The translations under genes and the position numbers were made by a program. Of a DNA stretch of 46,018 nucleotides, positions 34,577 through 43,056 are shown one piece after another. Positions within the stretch are counted from its first letter, which is position 1; each line of letters opens with the position of its first letter. This stretch comes from Hyphomicrobiales bacterium (GTDB lineage: Bacteria > Pseudomonadota > Alphaproteobacteria > Rhizobiales > Rhizobiaceae): NCBI GenBank assembly GCA_021775455.1, contig JAJFHU010000001.1:1-46018 (forward strand). The letters run 5' to 3'. Under the pieces are notes generated by a model, which worked only from the letters and a program-made list of their open reading frames with translations, did not search any database and had not been told where the DNA came from.

Positions 34577-36276
34577 TGCAGCTTGATAATACAACAAACG
34601 AATTTGAACGCGGAAAGTCTCAGCTTTCCGCGTTTTTCTCGTTTTTGTTCAGTTACAAGACAGCGGTGATTCTGCTTGCCGCTTTGATGGTGCTGCCAAT
34701 TGCCTTTTTGGTATTCGTGGCGGCAAGTGGTGATTTTGAAAGCATTGGTCATCTGGCAAGGACTGTCGTTCCACAATCGAGCTTGACGACACTGGAAATC
34801 CTCCTTGGTGTCGGTGTCATGGTTGCGCTAGTTGGTACATTCTCGGCTTGGCTGGTATCGTTTTATGATTTTCCCGGGCGAAGCATATTTTCCTGGGCAT
34901 TGATGTTGCCAATGGCAGTTCCAACCTATATTTCTGCTTACACATTTGTCGAATTTTTTTCCTATACCGGTCCCCTGCAGACGTTGGTGAGACATGCAGG
35001 TGAGTTTTCAAGTGCAAGAGACTATTGGTTTCCCGATATTAGAAGCGTCAGCGGAACAATCCTCGTCATGGGTATTGTGCTTTATCCATACGTTTATTTG
35101 AGCACCCGGGCATTGTTCCAGTATCAATCCTCCAAGGTCATTGATTGCGCACGGTCACTGGGAGCAGGGAGGATGCGTGTATTTGCACAAGTGATTTTAC
35201 CAATGGCCCGGCCAGCAATTGTTCTTGGTGTGGCATTGGCACTGATGGAAACCATAAATGATATCGGTGCAGTTGAGTATTTGGGTACGAGAACTCTCAC
35301 ATTCTCTATTTTTTCAGTGTGGTTGAACCAGAATGACCTCGCAGGCGCCGCTCAATTGTCCCTAGTTCTTTTGTTGGTAGTCGCTGGATTGTTGATGTTG
35401 GAGCGAATTAGTCGTCGCAATCGGCAGTTTCATGATTTGAGAACCGAACGTGCAGATCAGCCGGTTGAGCGCATTCGGCTTACTGGAAAACCAGCCTGGT
35501 TTGCGGTTATCGGATGCTCACTTCCTGTCGCAATGGGGTTCGGGATTCCAATGACCGTCCTGGTTAACTATGCGGCCAGAAGACTTTCTGAAAGCCTTAA
35601 TCCAGAATTGTATAAAGCCCTGTTTACCAGTCTGGTGTTGGCCGGATTTGCTGCACTGGTGGCCGCATTGATTGGCTTGATGTTTGCGTATGCCCTCAGG
35701 AAAGACAAAAGCCATGCCATGGTAACACTGGTTCGCTTCGCATCAACGGGATATGCCATGCCTGGAACCATATTGGCATTGGGAATATTTTTGTCGCTCG
35801 CCATGTTTGACAATTACATTGACGGAATGTTCAGGCACTATTTGGGGATTTCAACGGGCCTTCTCATCACCGGTTCTGGCGCAACGATTATTTATGCCTA
35901 CGTGGTTCGGTTCATGGTCATGGCAGAGGGCACGCTTGATGCCGGATTATCGCGAATATCTCCCAGCATAGACATGGCTGCCCGTTCACTCGGTCGAAAT
36001 CAACTGCGTACATTCATGTCTGTATTGTTGCCAAACCTCAGACCGGCTATCGCGGTTGCCGCGCTACTGGTTATGGTGGAATCCATCAAGGAACTCTCAG
36101 CGACTATCATGTTGCGCCCGTTTGGAATTCAAACCCTTTCCACGCATGTCTATGATTACGCTTCGCAGGCATTGATTGAAGATGCTGCCCTTGGGTGCCT
36201 TTTGATCGTTGTGGCTGGAACAATCCCGGTAATTGTGTTGCTGAAGTATAGCGGCATCGGTGACGTCAGGAACTAG
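34576..36276 (+). CDS. fbpB: Ferric-iron ABC importer, two-domain permease
   Basis: 566 residues formed by two fused permease halves, each with about six transmembrane helices. The two cytoplasmic coupling loops are seen as CARSLGAGRMRVFAQVILP and MAARSLGRNQLRTFMSVLLP. It conducts iron released by FbpA. The ATG overlaps the fbpA stop (TGATG). No ATPase gene follows: the next gene is convergent and unrelated, so the motor must be encoded elsewhere or shared. Confidence 0.92.
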   Translation: MQLDNTTNEFERGKSQLSAFFSFLFSYKTAVILLAALMVLPIAFLVFVAASGDFESIGHLARTVVPQSSLTTLEILLGVGVMVALVGTFSAWLVSFYDFPGRSIFSWALMLPMAVPTYISAYTFVEFFSYTGPLQTLVRHAGEFSSARDYWFPDIRSVSGTILVMGIVLYPYVYLSTRALFQYQSSKVIDCARSLGAGRMRVFAQVILPMARPAIVLGVALALMETINDIGAVEYLGTRTLTFSIFSVWLNQNDLAGAAQLSLVLLLVVAGLLMLERISRRNRQFHDLRTERADQPVERIRLTGKPAWFAVIGCSLPVAMGFGIPMTVLVNYAARRLSESLNPELYKALFTSLVLAGFAALVAALIGLMFAYALRKDKSHAMVTLVRFASTGYAMPGTILALGIFLSLAMFDNYIDGMFRHYLGISTGLLITGSGATIIYAYVVRFMVMAEGTLDAGLSRISPSIDMAARSLGRNQLRTFMSVLLPNLRPAIAVAALLVMVESIKELSATIMLRPFGIQTLSTHVYDYASQALIEDAALGCLLIVVAGTIPVIVLLKYSGIGDVRN

Positions 36277-36290
36277 GGTCCTGACCCTAG
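36273..36290. repeat. Inverted repeat containing both stop codons of convergent genes
   Basis: CTAGGGTC-CT-GACCCTAG is a perfect eight-base palindrome with a two-base spacer. The left arm holds the fbpB stop and the right arm, read on the minus strand, the stop of the quinone reductase gene. It may act as a bidirectional stem-loop end, although T-runs are absent. Confidence 0.55.
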
Positions 36291-37282
36291 ACTTTCAGTA
36301 CAATCTTGCCGATATGACGACCTGATTCCATGCGCGCATGTGCCTTTGAAGCCGCGACAAGTTCAAATTCGCTGTCCATCACTACTTTCACTTCACCCGC
36401 TTCAAGAAGTGGCCAGACTTGTCCCGTTAATTCCTTCACGATTACAGATTTGAACTCGACTGACCGTGTGCGCATTGTTGAACCGGTATATGTTAAACGT
36501 TTGAGCATGACGGGTAGCAAATTTATCTCTGATCTAAACCCCTCCATTGTTGCGATTTGAACAATCCTTCCTTCATTTGCCGCCGCCTTGAAATTGCGAG
36601 CCACGTAAGCACCGCCAACCATGTCCAAAATTACATCGCACCCACGGCCACCGGTAATTTCCAGTACGCGTTCTTCAAACGGAGTTTCGTGGTAATTGAT
36701 GGCATGATCGGCTCCGAGCTTTCGACATGCGTCACATTTCTCCTCGGTTCCGGCTGTCGCGATGACAGACGCCCCGAAAGACTTTGCCAACTGAATTGCA
36801 GTTGTGCCGATCCCGCTGGTTCCTCCGTGCACAAGAAATGTCTCACCGGATTTCAATTGTCCGCGCTGAAAGACATTGTGCCAAACGGTGAAAAAAGTTT
36901 CTGGTACCGACGCGGCCTCGGTTATCGACAGGCCTGCGGGGATGGGCAAAGTGTTGTCCAGCGCGGCGGTTGCGAACTCTGCGTAAGCGCCGCCTGCCAC
37001 AAGTGCCATAACCATTTTGCCGATAGTTGTGCTGTCCACACCCTTGCCAACCGAAACAATTTCACCGGCAAGCTCCAGTCCCGGAATATCGGATGTGCCT
37101 TCAGGCGGTGGATATTTACCAGCACGCTGCATGCAGTCGACACGGTTTACCCCTGCAGCAGCAACTTTGATCAACACCTCCCCGCTTCCTGGTCTGGGAA
37201 CCGGCCGCTGACCCAGTTTGAGCACCTCAGGTGGGCCATTTTCCGAAATTTCAATCGCGTTCATTAAATCTTGATGGCTCAT
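36287..37282 (-). CDS. NAD(P)H:quinone oxidoreductase-like (zeta-crystallin/MDR superfamily)
   Basis: 331 residues from the ATG at 37282, which has AGGA at good spacing; the frame extends to 37330. The N-terminal GroES-like domain carries AAAGVNRVDCMQRAGKYPPP. The Rossmann domain holds VHGGTSGIGTTAIQLAK for NADPH binding. Structural-zinc cysteines are absent, so it belongs to the zinc-free quinone reductase group (PIG3-like). It should reduce quinones or alpha,beta-unsaturated carbonyls. It is divergent from fhs. Confidence 0.88.
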   Translation of the reverse strand: MSHQDLMNAIEISENGPPEVLKLGQRPVPRPGSGEVLIKVAAAGVNRVDCMQRAGKYPPPEGTSDIPGLELAGEIVSVGKGVDSTTIGKMVMALVAGGAYAEFATAALDNTLPIPAGLSITEAASVPETFFTVWHNVFQRGQLKSGETFLVHGGTSGIGTTAIQLAKSFGASVIATAGTEEKCDACRKLGADHAINYHETPFEERVLEITGGRGCDVILDMVGGAYVARNFKAAANEGRIVQIATMEGFRSEINLLPVMLKRLTYTGSTMRTRSVEFKSVIVKELTGQVWPLLEAGEVKVVMDSEFELVAASKAHARMESGRHIGKIVLKV

Positions 37283-37521
37283 ACTAGTTCCTAACCGGTT
37301 GGGGGAAATTGGACTATAATTGGTTGCCATTGGTTGAAATTGGTATTTTCACGTGATAATTGTCCATTCGACGTTCGAATTACATTAAATGACGTGAATA
37401 TTAAAGTTTGCAATTCTGTCATGATCAATTAGTAACGCGGCATTGTAGGGCTGGATACAGAAGATGGGGAGTACAAAGTAACCCATTCAGGGACATTGAC
37501 CACGAACTGATAAACAAGGGA

Positions 37522-37536
37522 CGGCAGTGACTGCCG
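37522..37536 (+). promoter_or_regulatory. Small hairpin just before the fhs ribosome-binding site
   Basis: CGGCAG-TGA-CTGCCG, a perfect six-base stem, ends five bases before the GGAG site (37542-37545) of fhs. It could influence ribosome access. No known riboswitch was recognised in the 220-base leader. Confidence 0.35.
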
Positions 37537-37551
37537 ATATCGGAGCAACAA

Positions 37552-39228
37552 ATGGCTGTAAAATCAGATATTGAAATCGCCAGAGCGGCAAACAAGAAAC
37601 CTATTCAGGAAATTGGTGCCAAGTTGGGTATCCCTGAGAAGGATTTGCTGCCTTACGGCCATGACAAAGCGAAGGTTTCCCAGGATTTTATCGAATCTGT
37701 GCAGGGTAACAAGAATGGCAAGTTAATTCTTGTTACGGCAATTAACCCAACTCCTGCAGGCGAAGGCAAGACCACTACTACAGTTGGTCTTGGTGATGGC
37801 CTCAATGCAATTGGTAAAAAGGCGACTATCTGTATCCGCGAAGCTTCACTCGGTCCATGTTTTGGCATGAAAGGTGGCGCAGCTGGTGGTGGCTATGCAC
37901 AGGTAGTTCCAATGGAGGAAATGAACCTTCACTTTACCGGAGACTTTCACGCAATCACATCCGCCCACAATTTATTGTCCGCGATGATCGATAACCACAT
38001 TTATTGGGGTAACGAACTTGATATCGACACTCGCCGCGTAGTCTGGCGCCGAGTCATGGACATGAACGACCGTGCACTTCGCCAGATAACTGCTTCTTTG
38101 GGTGGAGTGGCGAACGGTTTTCCGCGAGAAGCTGGATTTGATATTACCGTGGCATCAGAAGTGATGGCAATTCTTTGCCTTTCTAATGATCTGGATGATC
38201 TGGAGAAGCGGTTGGGCGACATTATCGTAGCCTATCGACGTGATCGTAGTCCGGTGTACTGCCGCGATATCAAGGCAGACGGAGCCATGACCGTTTTGCT
38301 AAAGGATGCAATGCAGCCAAACATTGTTCAAACCCTGGAAAATAACCCGGCATTTGTTCACGGCGGCCCATTCGCCAACATTGCTCATGGTTGTAACTCG
38401 GTTGTCGCAACCAAGACCGCGCTGAAAATTTCAGATTACGTTGTTACCGAAGCAGGTTTTGGTGCTGACTTGGGTGCAGAAAAATTCCTCAACATCAAAT
38501 GTCGCAAGGCAGGCCTTACGCCTGAAGCTGTGGTTATTGTTGCGACAGTCCGTGCGATGAAAATGAATGGCGGGGTCGCCAAGGCAGACCTCAATGCGGA
38601 AAATGTTGATGCAGTGAAAAAAGGTTGTGCAAACCTTGGTCGCCATATTGAAAACATAAAGCAGTTTGGCGTTCCGGCGGTCGTGGCAATCAACCACTTC
38701 ATTGCCGATACTGATGCGGAAGTTGAAGCGGTCAGAGAATATGTGAAAACACAGGGTGCTGAGGCAATTCTGTGTAAACATTGGGCCAACGGTTCGAAAG
38801 GCACGATTGATCTGGCCAATAAAGTTGTGGAAATTATCGAGGGTGGTCAGGCACAGTATGCGCCACTCTACCCCGATGAAATGTCGCTTTTTGATAAAAT
38901 TGACACAATCGCCAAGCGTATCTACCGCGCTGATGAAGTAATGGCGGACAAAAAAATCCGCGAGCAACTGAAACAGTGGGAAGAGGCGGGTTACGGAAAT
39001 CTTCCGGTTTGCATGGCAAAAACGCAGTATTCCTTCTCAACTGACCCGAATTTGCGTGGAGCTCCAACCGGACACAGCCTTCCAATTCGCGAGGTTCGGC
39101 TTTCTGCCGGGGCGGGGTTTGTCGTGGTTATCTGTGGTGAAATCATGACCATGCCGGGTCTGCCAAGAGTTCCTAGTGCAGAAGCCATTCGTCTTGATGA
39201 CAAAGGTGATATTCAAGGCCTCTTCTAG
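37552..39228 (+). CDS. fhs: Formate-tetrahydrofolate ligase
   Basis: 558 residues, standard length. The ATP-binding motif TPAGEGKTT is at residues 67-75. The [20 protein letters not shown] segment and the C-terminal [11 protein letters not shown] are diagnostic. It makes 10-formyl-tetrahydrofolate from formate, ATP and tetrahydrofolate, feeding C1 units into purine, serine or methylene-tetrahydrofolate pathways, or running in reverse to release formate. A GGAG site lies six bases before the start. The formate dehydrogenase genes follow on the same strand, so formate can be assimilated or oxidised from one locus. Confidence 0.96.
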   Translation: MAVKSDIEIARAANKKPIQEIGAKLGIPEKDLLPYGHDKAKVSQDFIESVQGNKNGKLILVTAINPTPAGEGKTTTTVGLGDGLNAIGKKATICIREASLGPCFGMKGGAAGGGYAQVVPMEEMNLHFTGDFHAITSAHNLLSAMIDNHIYWGNELDIDTRRVVWRRVMDMNDRALRQITASLGGVANGFPREAGFDITVASEVMAILCLSNDLDDLEKRLGDIIVAYRRDRSPVYCRDIKADGAMTVLLKDAMQPNIVQTLENNPAFVHGGPFANIAHGCNSVVATKTALKISDYVVTEAGFGADLGAEKFLNIKCRKAGLTPEAVVIVATVRAMKMNGGVAKADLNAENVDAVKKGCANLGRHIENIKQFGVPAVVAINHFIADTDAEVEAVREYVKTQGAEAILCKHWANGSKGTIDLANKVVEIIEGGQAQYAPLYPDEMSLFDKIDTIAKRIYRADEVMADKKIREQLKQWEEAGYGNLPVCMAKTQYSFSTDPNLRGAPTGHSLPIREVRLSAGAGFVVVICGEIMTMPGLPRVPSAEAIRLDDKGDIQGLF

Positions 39229-39246
39229 AACTCAATTAGGGCTTGT

Positions 39247-39287
39247 CCTGTCCGGTTCATGTGATAAAAAACAAAACACCGGACAGG
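39247..39287 (+). repeat. Long inverted repeat between fhs and the formate dehydrogenase genes
   Basis: CCTGTCCGGT (39247-39256) and its exact complement ACCGGACAGG (39278-39287) flank a 21-base A-rich loop. It lies 18 bases after the fhs stop. It may form a hairpin that terminates or insulates fhs transcription, although no T-run follows; alternatively it is a protein-binding site in the promoter of the next operon. Confidence 0.6.
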
Positions 39288-39425
39288 GTTCCCGGTCGGG
39301 TTGGCGGGCCAGAATTTTTGATAATTATGGCCGCCTGTGCATTAATCTAAGTCGCAGGCAGCAGTCTCCCACCACACAACGCAGTTGTGCTTGAGATGGC
39401 AACCGGACCGGAAAGACGAAAATAC

Positions 39426-41135
39426 ATGAACAAGCCGTTCGCAATGGAACGCCGTGGCAAGGGCGAAGGACGAAAGTCCCACCATACCAAAGGCAGGCAG
39501 TTGGATGAGACTGCCTTGGGCGAAGTTGAAGCGTTGCTGGGAGATACGCCACGCAATCGCGATCTGCTGATTGAGTTTTTACATAGAATACAGGATCATT
39601 TTGGCAGTCTGCAAGCGAAACACATGCGGGCTCTTGCAACTAGCATGAAACTTTCGCAGGCTGAAATCTACGAAGTTGCTTCCTTCTATGATCATTTCGA
39701 CATTGTGAGGGAAGGTGAGGATGTTCCCGCACCGGTTACTATTCGGGTGTGTGATTCTCTATCTTGCATGATGGCTGGTGCAGAAACGCTAATCTCAGAA
39801 CTTGAATCCGGTATGGATCCGAAAAATGTTCGCATCATGCGAGCGCCATGCATGGGCGGGTGTGATGTAGCACCTGCCGTGCGGGTAGGCGATCTTGAAG
39901 TCGGAAACGCTTCCGTTGAAGGTTTGTTGAAACTCGTTGAGGGTAAATCCGGCAACAAGGATATTCCGGCCTCAATTCCAGATTACAAAAATCTCGATGC
40001 TTACAAGGCCGATGGTGGTTATTCAGCGCTTGAAAAAATTCGCTCTGGTAGCATCACCTTTGACAACATGCAGGAGACGCTTTCCGATGCCGGGCTGCGC
40101 GGTCTTGGTGGAGCCGGATTCCCGGCACACATGAAATGGAAATTTGTTCGTGGCTACAAAGGCCCTCGGCTGATGACCATTAATGGCGATGAGGGCGAAC
40201 CAGGTACGTTCAAGGATCGCTACTATCTGGAGCGCAATCCGCATCCAATGTTTGAAGGCGCGTTGATTGCGGCGCACATGGTTGAAGCGGAGCGTATCTA
40301 TCTTTACATGCGTGACGAGTATCCCGCAGTTTTGGAAATCCTTCGTCGTGAAATCGCCGCGCTCGAAGCCGCTGGACTTACAGAAAAAGGTTTCATTGAA
40401 CTGCGCCGTGGGGCAGGGGCTTATATTTGTGGTGAAGAAAGCGCGATGATTGAATCAATCGAAGGCAAGCGCGGTCTTCCTCGTCATCGTCCGCCATATA
40501 TTGCTGAAGTTGGCGTATTTGGGCGCCCGACCTTAAACCACAATGTGGAAACCCTTTGGTGGATACCCGACATCATCAACAAGGGGCCGAAATGGTTTGC
40601 CGATCAGGGTAAGGAAGGCCATCCGGGAGTTCGTTCCTGGTCAGTATCCGGGCGCGTCAAAGAACCCGGCGTTAAACTCGCACCAGCCGGTGTCACCATT
40701 CGCGAACTGATTGATGATTACTGTGGTGGTATGGCTGATGGCCACAGTTTCAAGGCGTATTATCCTGGTGGTGCTTCTGGTGGTGTTTTGCCAGCCGAAA
40801 TGGATGATTTGCCGCTTGATTTCGGTGAGCCACTTGCTAGCCTCGGTTCATTCGTTGGCTCTCATGCTGTCGTGGTGCTGTCTGACAAGGACAATATCAA
40901 GGATGCAGTGTTGAATACGCTCAAATTCTTCAAACACGAAAGTTGCGGGCAATGTACACCATGCCGCGGCGGGACCGAAAAAATGGTCACAATGCTGTTG
41001 AAGGATGGGCCTCTAGACGAAGATGCAATCCGTGATCTTGAAATAGTCATGCGCGATGCTTCGATTTGCGGTTTGGGGCAGGCAGCACCCAATCCGGTCA
41101 ATCATCTGCTAAAATATTTCCGGGATGATTTGTGA
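39426..41135 (+). CDS. fdsB: NAD-dependent formate dehydrogenase, beta subunit (NuoE-NuoF fusion)
   Basis: 569 residues from the ATG at 39426, preceded by GGAAAGACG (the frame is open to 39387). The N-terminal 150 residues are NuoE/FdsG-like, with [2Fe-2S] cysteines in VCDSLSCMMAG and APCMGGCDVA. The rest is NuoF/FdsB-like: GLGGAGFPAHMKW in the FMN region, the INGDEGEPGTFKDR segment, and a C-terminal [4Fe-4S] site in SCGQCTPCRGG plus a later Cys in ICGLGQ. It passes electrons from the alpha subunit to NAD+. The fusion resembles the Methylorubrum Fdh1 type. The partner alpha subunit lies 1.9 kb downstream after four other genes. Confidence 0.92.
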   Translation: MNKPFAMERRGKGEGRKSHHTKGRQLDETALGEVEALLGDTPRNRDLLIEFLHRIQDHFGSLQAKHMRALATSMKLSQAEIYEVASFYDHFDIVREGEDVPAPVTIRVCDSLSCMMAGAETLISELESGMDPKNVRIMRAPCMGGCDVAPAVRVGDLEVGNASVEGLLKLVEGKSGNKDIPASIPDYKNLDAYKADGGYSALEKIRSGSITFDNMQETLSDAGLRGLGGAGFPAHMKWKFVRGYKGPRLMTINGDEGEPGTFKDRYYLERNPHPMFEGALIAAHMVEAERIYLYMRDEYPAVLEILRREIAALEAAGLTEKGFIELRRGAGAYICGEESAMIESIEGKRGLPRHRPPYIAEVGVFGRPTLNHNVETLWWIPDIINKGPKWFADQGKEGHPGVRSWSVSGRVKEPGVKLAPAGVTIRELIDDYCGGMADGHSFKAYYPGGASGGVLPAEMDDLPLDFGEPLASLGSFVGSHAVVVLSDKDNIKDAVLNTLKFFKHESCGQCTPCRGGTEKMVTMLLKDGPLDEDAIRDLEIVMRDASICGLGQAAPNPVNHLLKYFRDDL

Positions 41136-41830
41136 TGTTTATGTGTATACAGCGAATGATTTCACTGATGGCCCTGTTGTTAACTTTGGGCTCTCATGCA
41201 ACAGCTCAAACTGTAGAAGAGGCAGCAAAGACACTATATTTCGAGGAAAATAGGTCATTCTCGGTTTTTGTGGAAAGTGGTGGAACCCAAAAAGGCGCTG
41301 CCGAGGTAATGAAAAATATTTGTGGTGATCAAAAAAATATTGGAAATGCCATTTTCGTTATTAGCAAAGAGGGGAAAGAGTTTTTAATCAAAGCCAATAT
41401 TTCCAAGGAAAGCCTGATTAATTATCTAAGAGACGATAAATTTTTCGAAAAGTTTCTGAAATTCGAGGTGGAAAGAATGAAGCTTCTTGGCGCAAACGAT
41501 TACATTGTTGGTGTGCGTCTGGAATCGCTTGTTAACTTACGACGTGCAGTAATTGTGAACGACAAAGAATTTATAATTCTGGATGGTGAAGTCGCAGTCA
41601 CACAGATTAACTTGGCTTGCAAAAGGTTTGAAGAGCGGAAAAACGAAAGCGATGTTCGATCCGCTGTAGCAATTAGAGAGTTGGTAGGCGGTTTTGCATT
41701 AGTCGGTGGCAACATTATCGTTGAAGTAGCGACTGGCGGACTGGGTACTGCATTTGCTGCCGCATCTATCACATTGGGCGGTGCCCTCTCAATACAAGGT
41801 TACAACGAGCTTAAGGGCGAGGAAAAATGA
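41135..41830 (+). CDS. Exported protein of unknown function, inside the formate dehydrogenase operon
   Basis: 231 residues from the ATG at 41135, overlapping the fdsB stop by one base (a GTG at 41132 is possible). A signal peptide ends at about TAQ (residue 25). The mature part is charged and Lys-rich, with a Cys in NICGDQ and another in LACKRFEER. It ends with a hydrophobic, Gly/Ala-rich segment (VGGFALVGGNIIVEVATGG and onward) resembling a membrane-anchoring glycine-rich hairpin. I do not recognise the family. It is more AT-rich by eye than the genes around it, suggesting later acquisition, yet its ends overlap both neighbours. Confidence 0.65.
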   Translation: MFMCIQRMISLMALLLTLGSHATAQTVEEAAKTLYFEENRSFSVFVESGGTQKGAAEVMKNICGDQKNIGNAIFVISKEGKEFLIKANISKESLINYLRDDKFFEKFLKFEVERMKLLGANDYIVGVRLESLVNLRRAVIVNDKEFIILDGEVAVTQINLACKRFEERKNESDVRSAVAIRELVGGFALVGGNIIVEVATGGLGTAFAAASITLGGALSIQGYNELKGEEK

Positions 41831-42111
41831 CCCTTGGCACCGGCACGGTTCAAATTGACAATGAGCGCACCCGCGTTACCGAGTGGCGGTTTGCGCCGGG
41901 TGCAGAGACAGGCGAGCACATTCATGAATATGACTATGTGGTGGTGCCGGGAGCGGACGGTACATTGAAAATAGTTGATCCGGAAGGGAATGAAACCTTC
42001 GCGGACATGAAGGAAGGCCAGTCCTATTTTCGGAACAAGGGCATTCATCACAATGTGATCAATGCCAATGACTTTGAATATACGTTTGTTGAAGTGGAGT
42101 TGAAGCAATGA
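41827..42111 (+). CDS. Small cupin-domain protein
   Basis: 94 residues, a single cupin barrel. Possible metal ligands are in PGAETGEHIHEYDYVVV (His-x-His and Glu, first cupin motif) and the His pair of NKGIHHNVINA (second motif). It overlaps the previous gene by ATGA and the next by ATGA. The role is unknown; small cupins of this kind are often isomerases, dioxygenase-like enzymes or sensors of a small acid. Confidence 0.8.
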   Translation: MTLGTGTVQIDNERTRVTEWRFAPGAETGEHIHEYDYVVVPGADGTLKIVDPEGNETFADMKEGQSYFRNKGIHHNVINANDFEYTFVEVELKQ

Positions 42112-42404
42112 GTGCCTACATGATCGCCCGGGTTGATGTCACTGATCTTGATGCCTGGAAAAATTATGCCGCCAATGCAGGACCAACGGTTGCGCAGTAT
42201 GGCGGGAAATACATCGCTCGCGGTGGAGAGTTAACCGGCCTTGAAAACTTCGAGGATGAAGGCAAGCGTGTTGTAATCATCCAGTTTCCGGATGTTGAAA
42301 CGGCTGAGAAATGGTACCATTCGCCTGAATATACGGAAGTTCGAAAACTCCGTGAAACTGCGGGACATGCCCGTTTCATGATTGTAGACGGATATGATGG
42401 CTGA
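42108..42404 (+). CDS. DUF1330 family protein
   Basis: 98 residues of the DUF1330 (dimeric alpha/beta barrel) family: MIARVDVTDLDAWKNYA at the start, then GGKYIARGGE, then VIIQFPDVETAEKWYHSPEY. The fold is shared with ferredoxin-like monooxygenases and stress-linked proteins; no reaction is established for the family. It overlaps both neighbours, so it is made with the formate dehydrogenase subunits. Confidence 0.88.
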   Translation: MSAYMIARVDVTDLDAWKNYAANAGPTVAQYGGKYIARGGELTGLENFEDEGKRVVIIQFPDVETAEKWYHSPEYTEVRKLRETAGHARFMIVDGYDG

Positions 42405-43056
42405 CCAGTTGCTAGAATATGGGCCATATTTGCTTGCCGGATATCTGGCGTTTTTCATGGGCATCATGAGCCCGGGTCCCAACATTCTTGCAATTATTGG
42501 TACCTCGATGGGAACATCTCGACGCGCTGGCCTGATAATCGCGTGCGGTATATCAACCGGTAGCCTTTTCTGGGCAATTCTGGCCGTGCTGGGACTAACT
42601 GCCCTGCTTGCGAATTTTGCCTGGTTTGGCTCGATTTTGCGAGTTATCGGTGGGTGCTATTTGCTTTGGCTGGCTTCAAAATATATTCGGGCTGCATGGG
42701 TAGGCGGTGAGATTAAAGTAACCGCCCAAATAGTTAAACAGGACGATGTTGGTTTGTATTGCCAGGGTATTGGGGTGCAACTTACCAATCCGAAAGCCGC
42801 ATTGTATTGGCTGTCGGTAATGTCAATCATTTTGCGCCCGGATGCGCCCTCATGGGTTGCAATGACAATGATTGTTGGAGTTGGTATCATTTCATTTGTG
42901 AGCCACATTGCGTGGGCAATTTTGTTTTCGACAAATCGCGTTGTTGGCTTCTACCAAAGTTTCAAACGTGTTTTTGATACGGTCATAGGAACATTTTTCA
43001 GCGCGCTGGGACTCGGTCTTATCCTCAGCATTTTTAAAAGTGGAAGCAGGGTATGA
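42394..43056 (+). CDS. LysE/RhtB-family transporter
   Basis: 220 residues with about six transmembrane helices. The conserved segment SPGPNILAIIGTSMGTSRRAG lies near the first helix and QLTNPKAALYWLS at the middle. Members export amino acids or related small molecules from the cytoplasm. It overlaps DUF1330 by 11 bases and the fdsA start by four (ATGA). Its relation to formate oxidation is not apparent. Confidence 0.88.
   Translation: MMADQLLEYGPYLLAGYLAFFMGIMSPGPNILAIIGTSMGTSRRAGLIIACGISTGSLFWAILAVLGLTALLANFAWFGSILRVIGGCYLLWLASKYIRAAWVGGEIKVTAQIVKQDDVGLYCQGIGVQLTNPKAALYWLSVMSIILRPDAPSWVAMTMIVGVGIISFVSHIAWAILFSTNRVVGFYQSFKRVFDTVIGTFFSALGLGLILSIFKSGSRV

Noticed and set aside
36557-37267. Long antisense open frame (236 codons) opposite the quinone reductase gene
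   Set aside because: It is entirely antisense to a gene with clear domain motifs, has no ribosome-binding site, and its protein is low in recognisable structure and rich in Cys, Ser and Arg.
37331-37551. A folate-type riboswitch before fhs
   Set aside because: I looked for a conserved multi-helix core in the leader and found only a short six-base hairpin near the ribosome-binding site.
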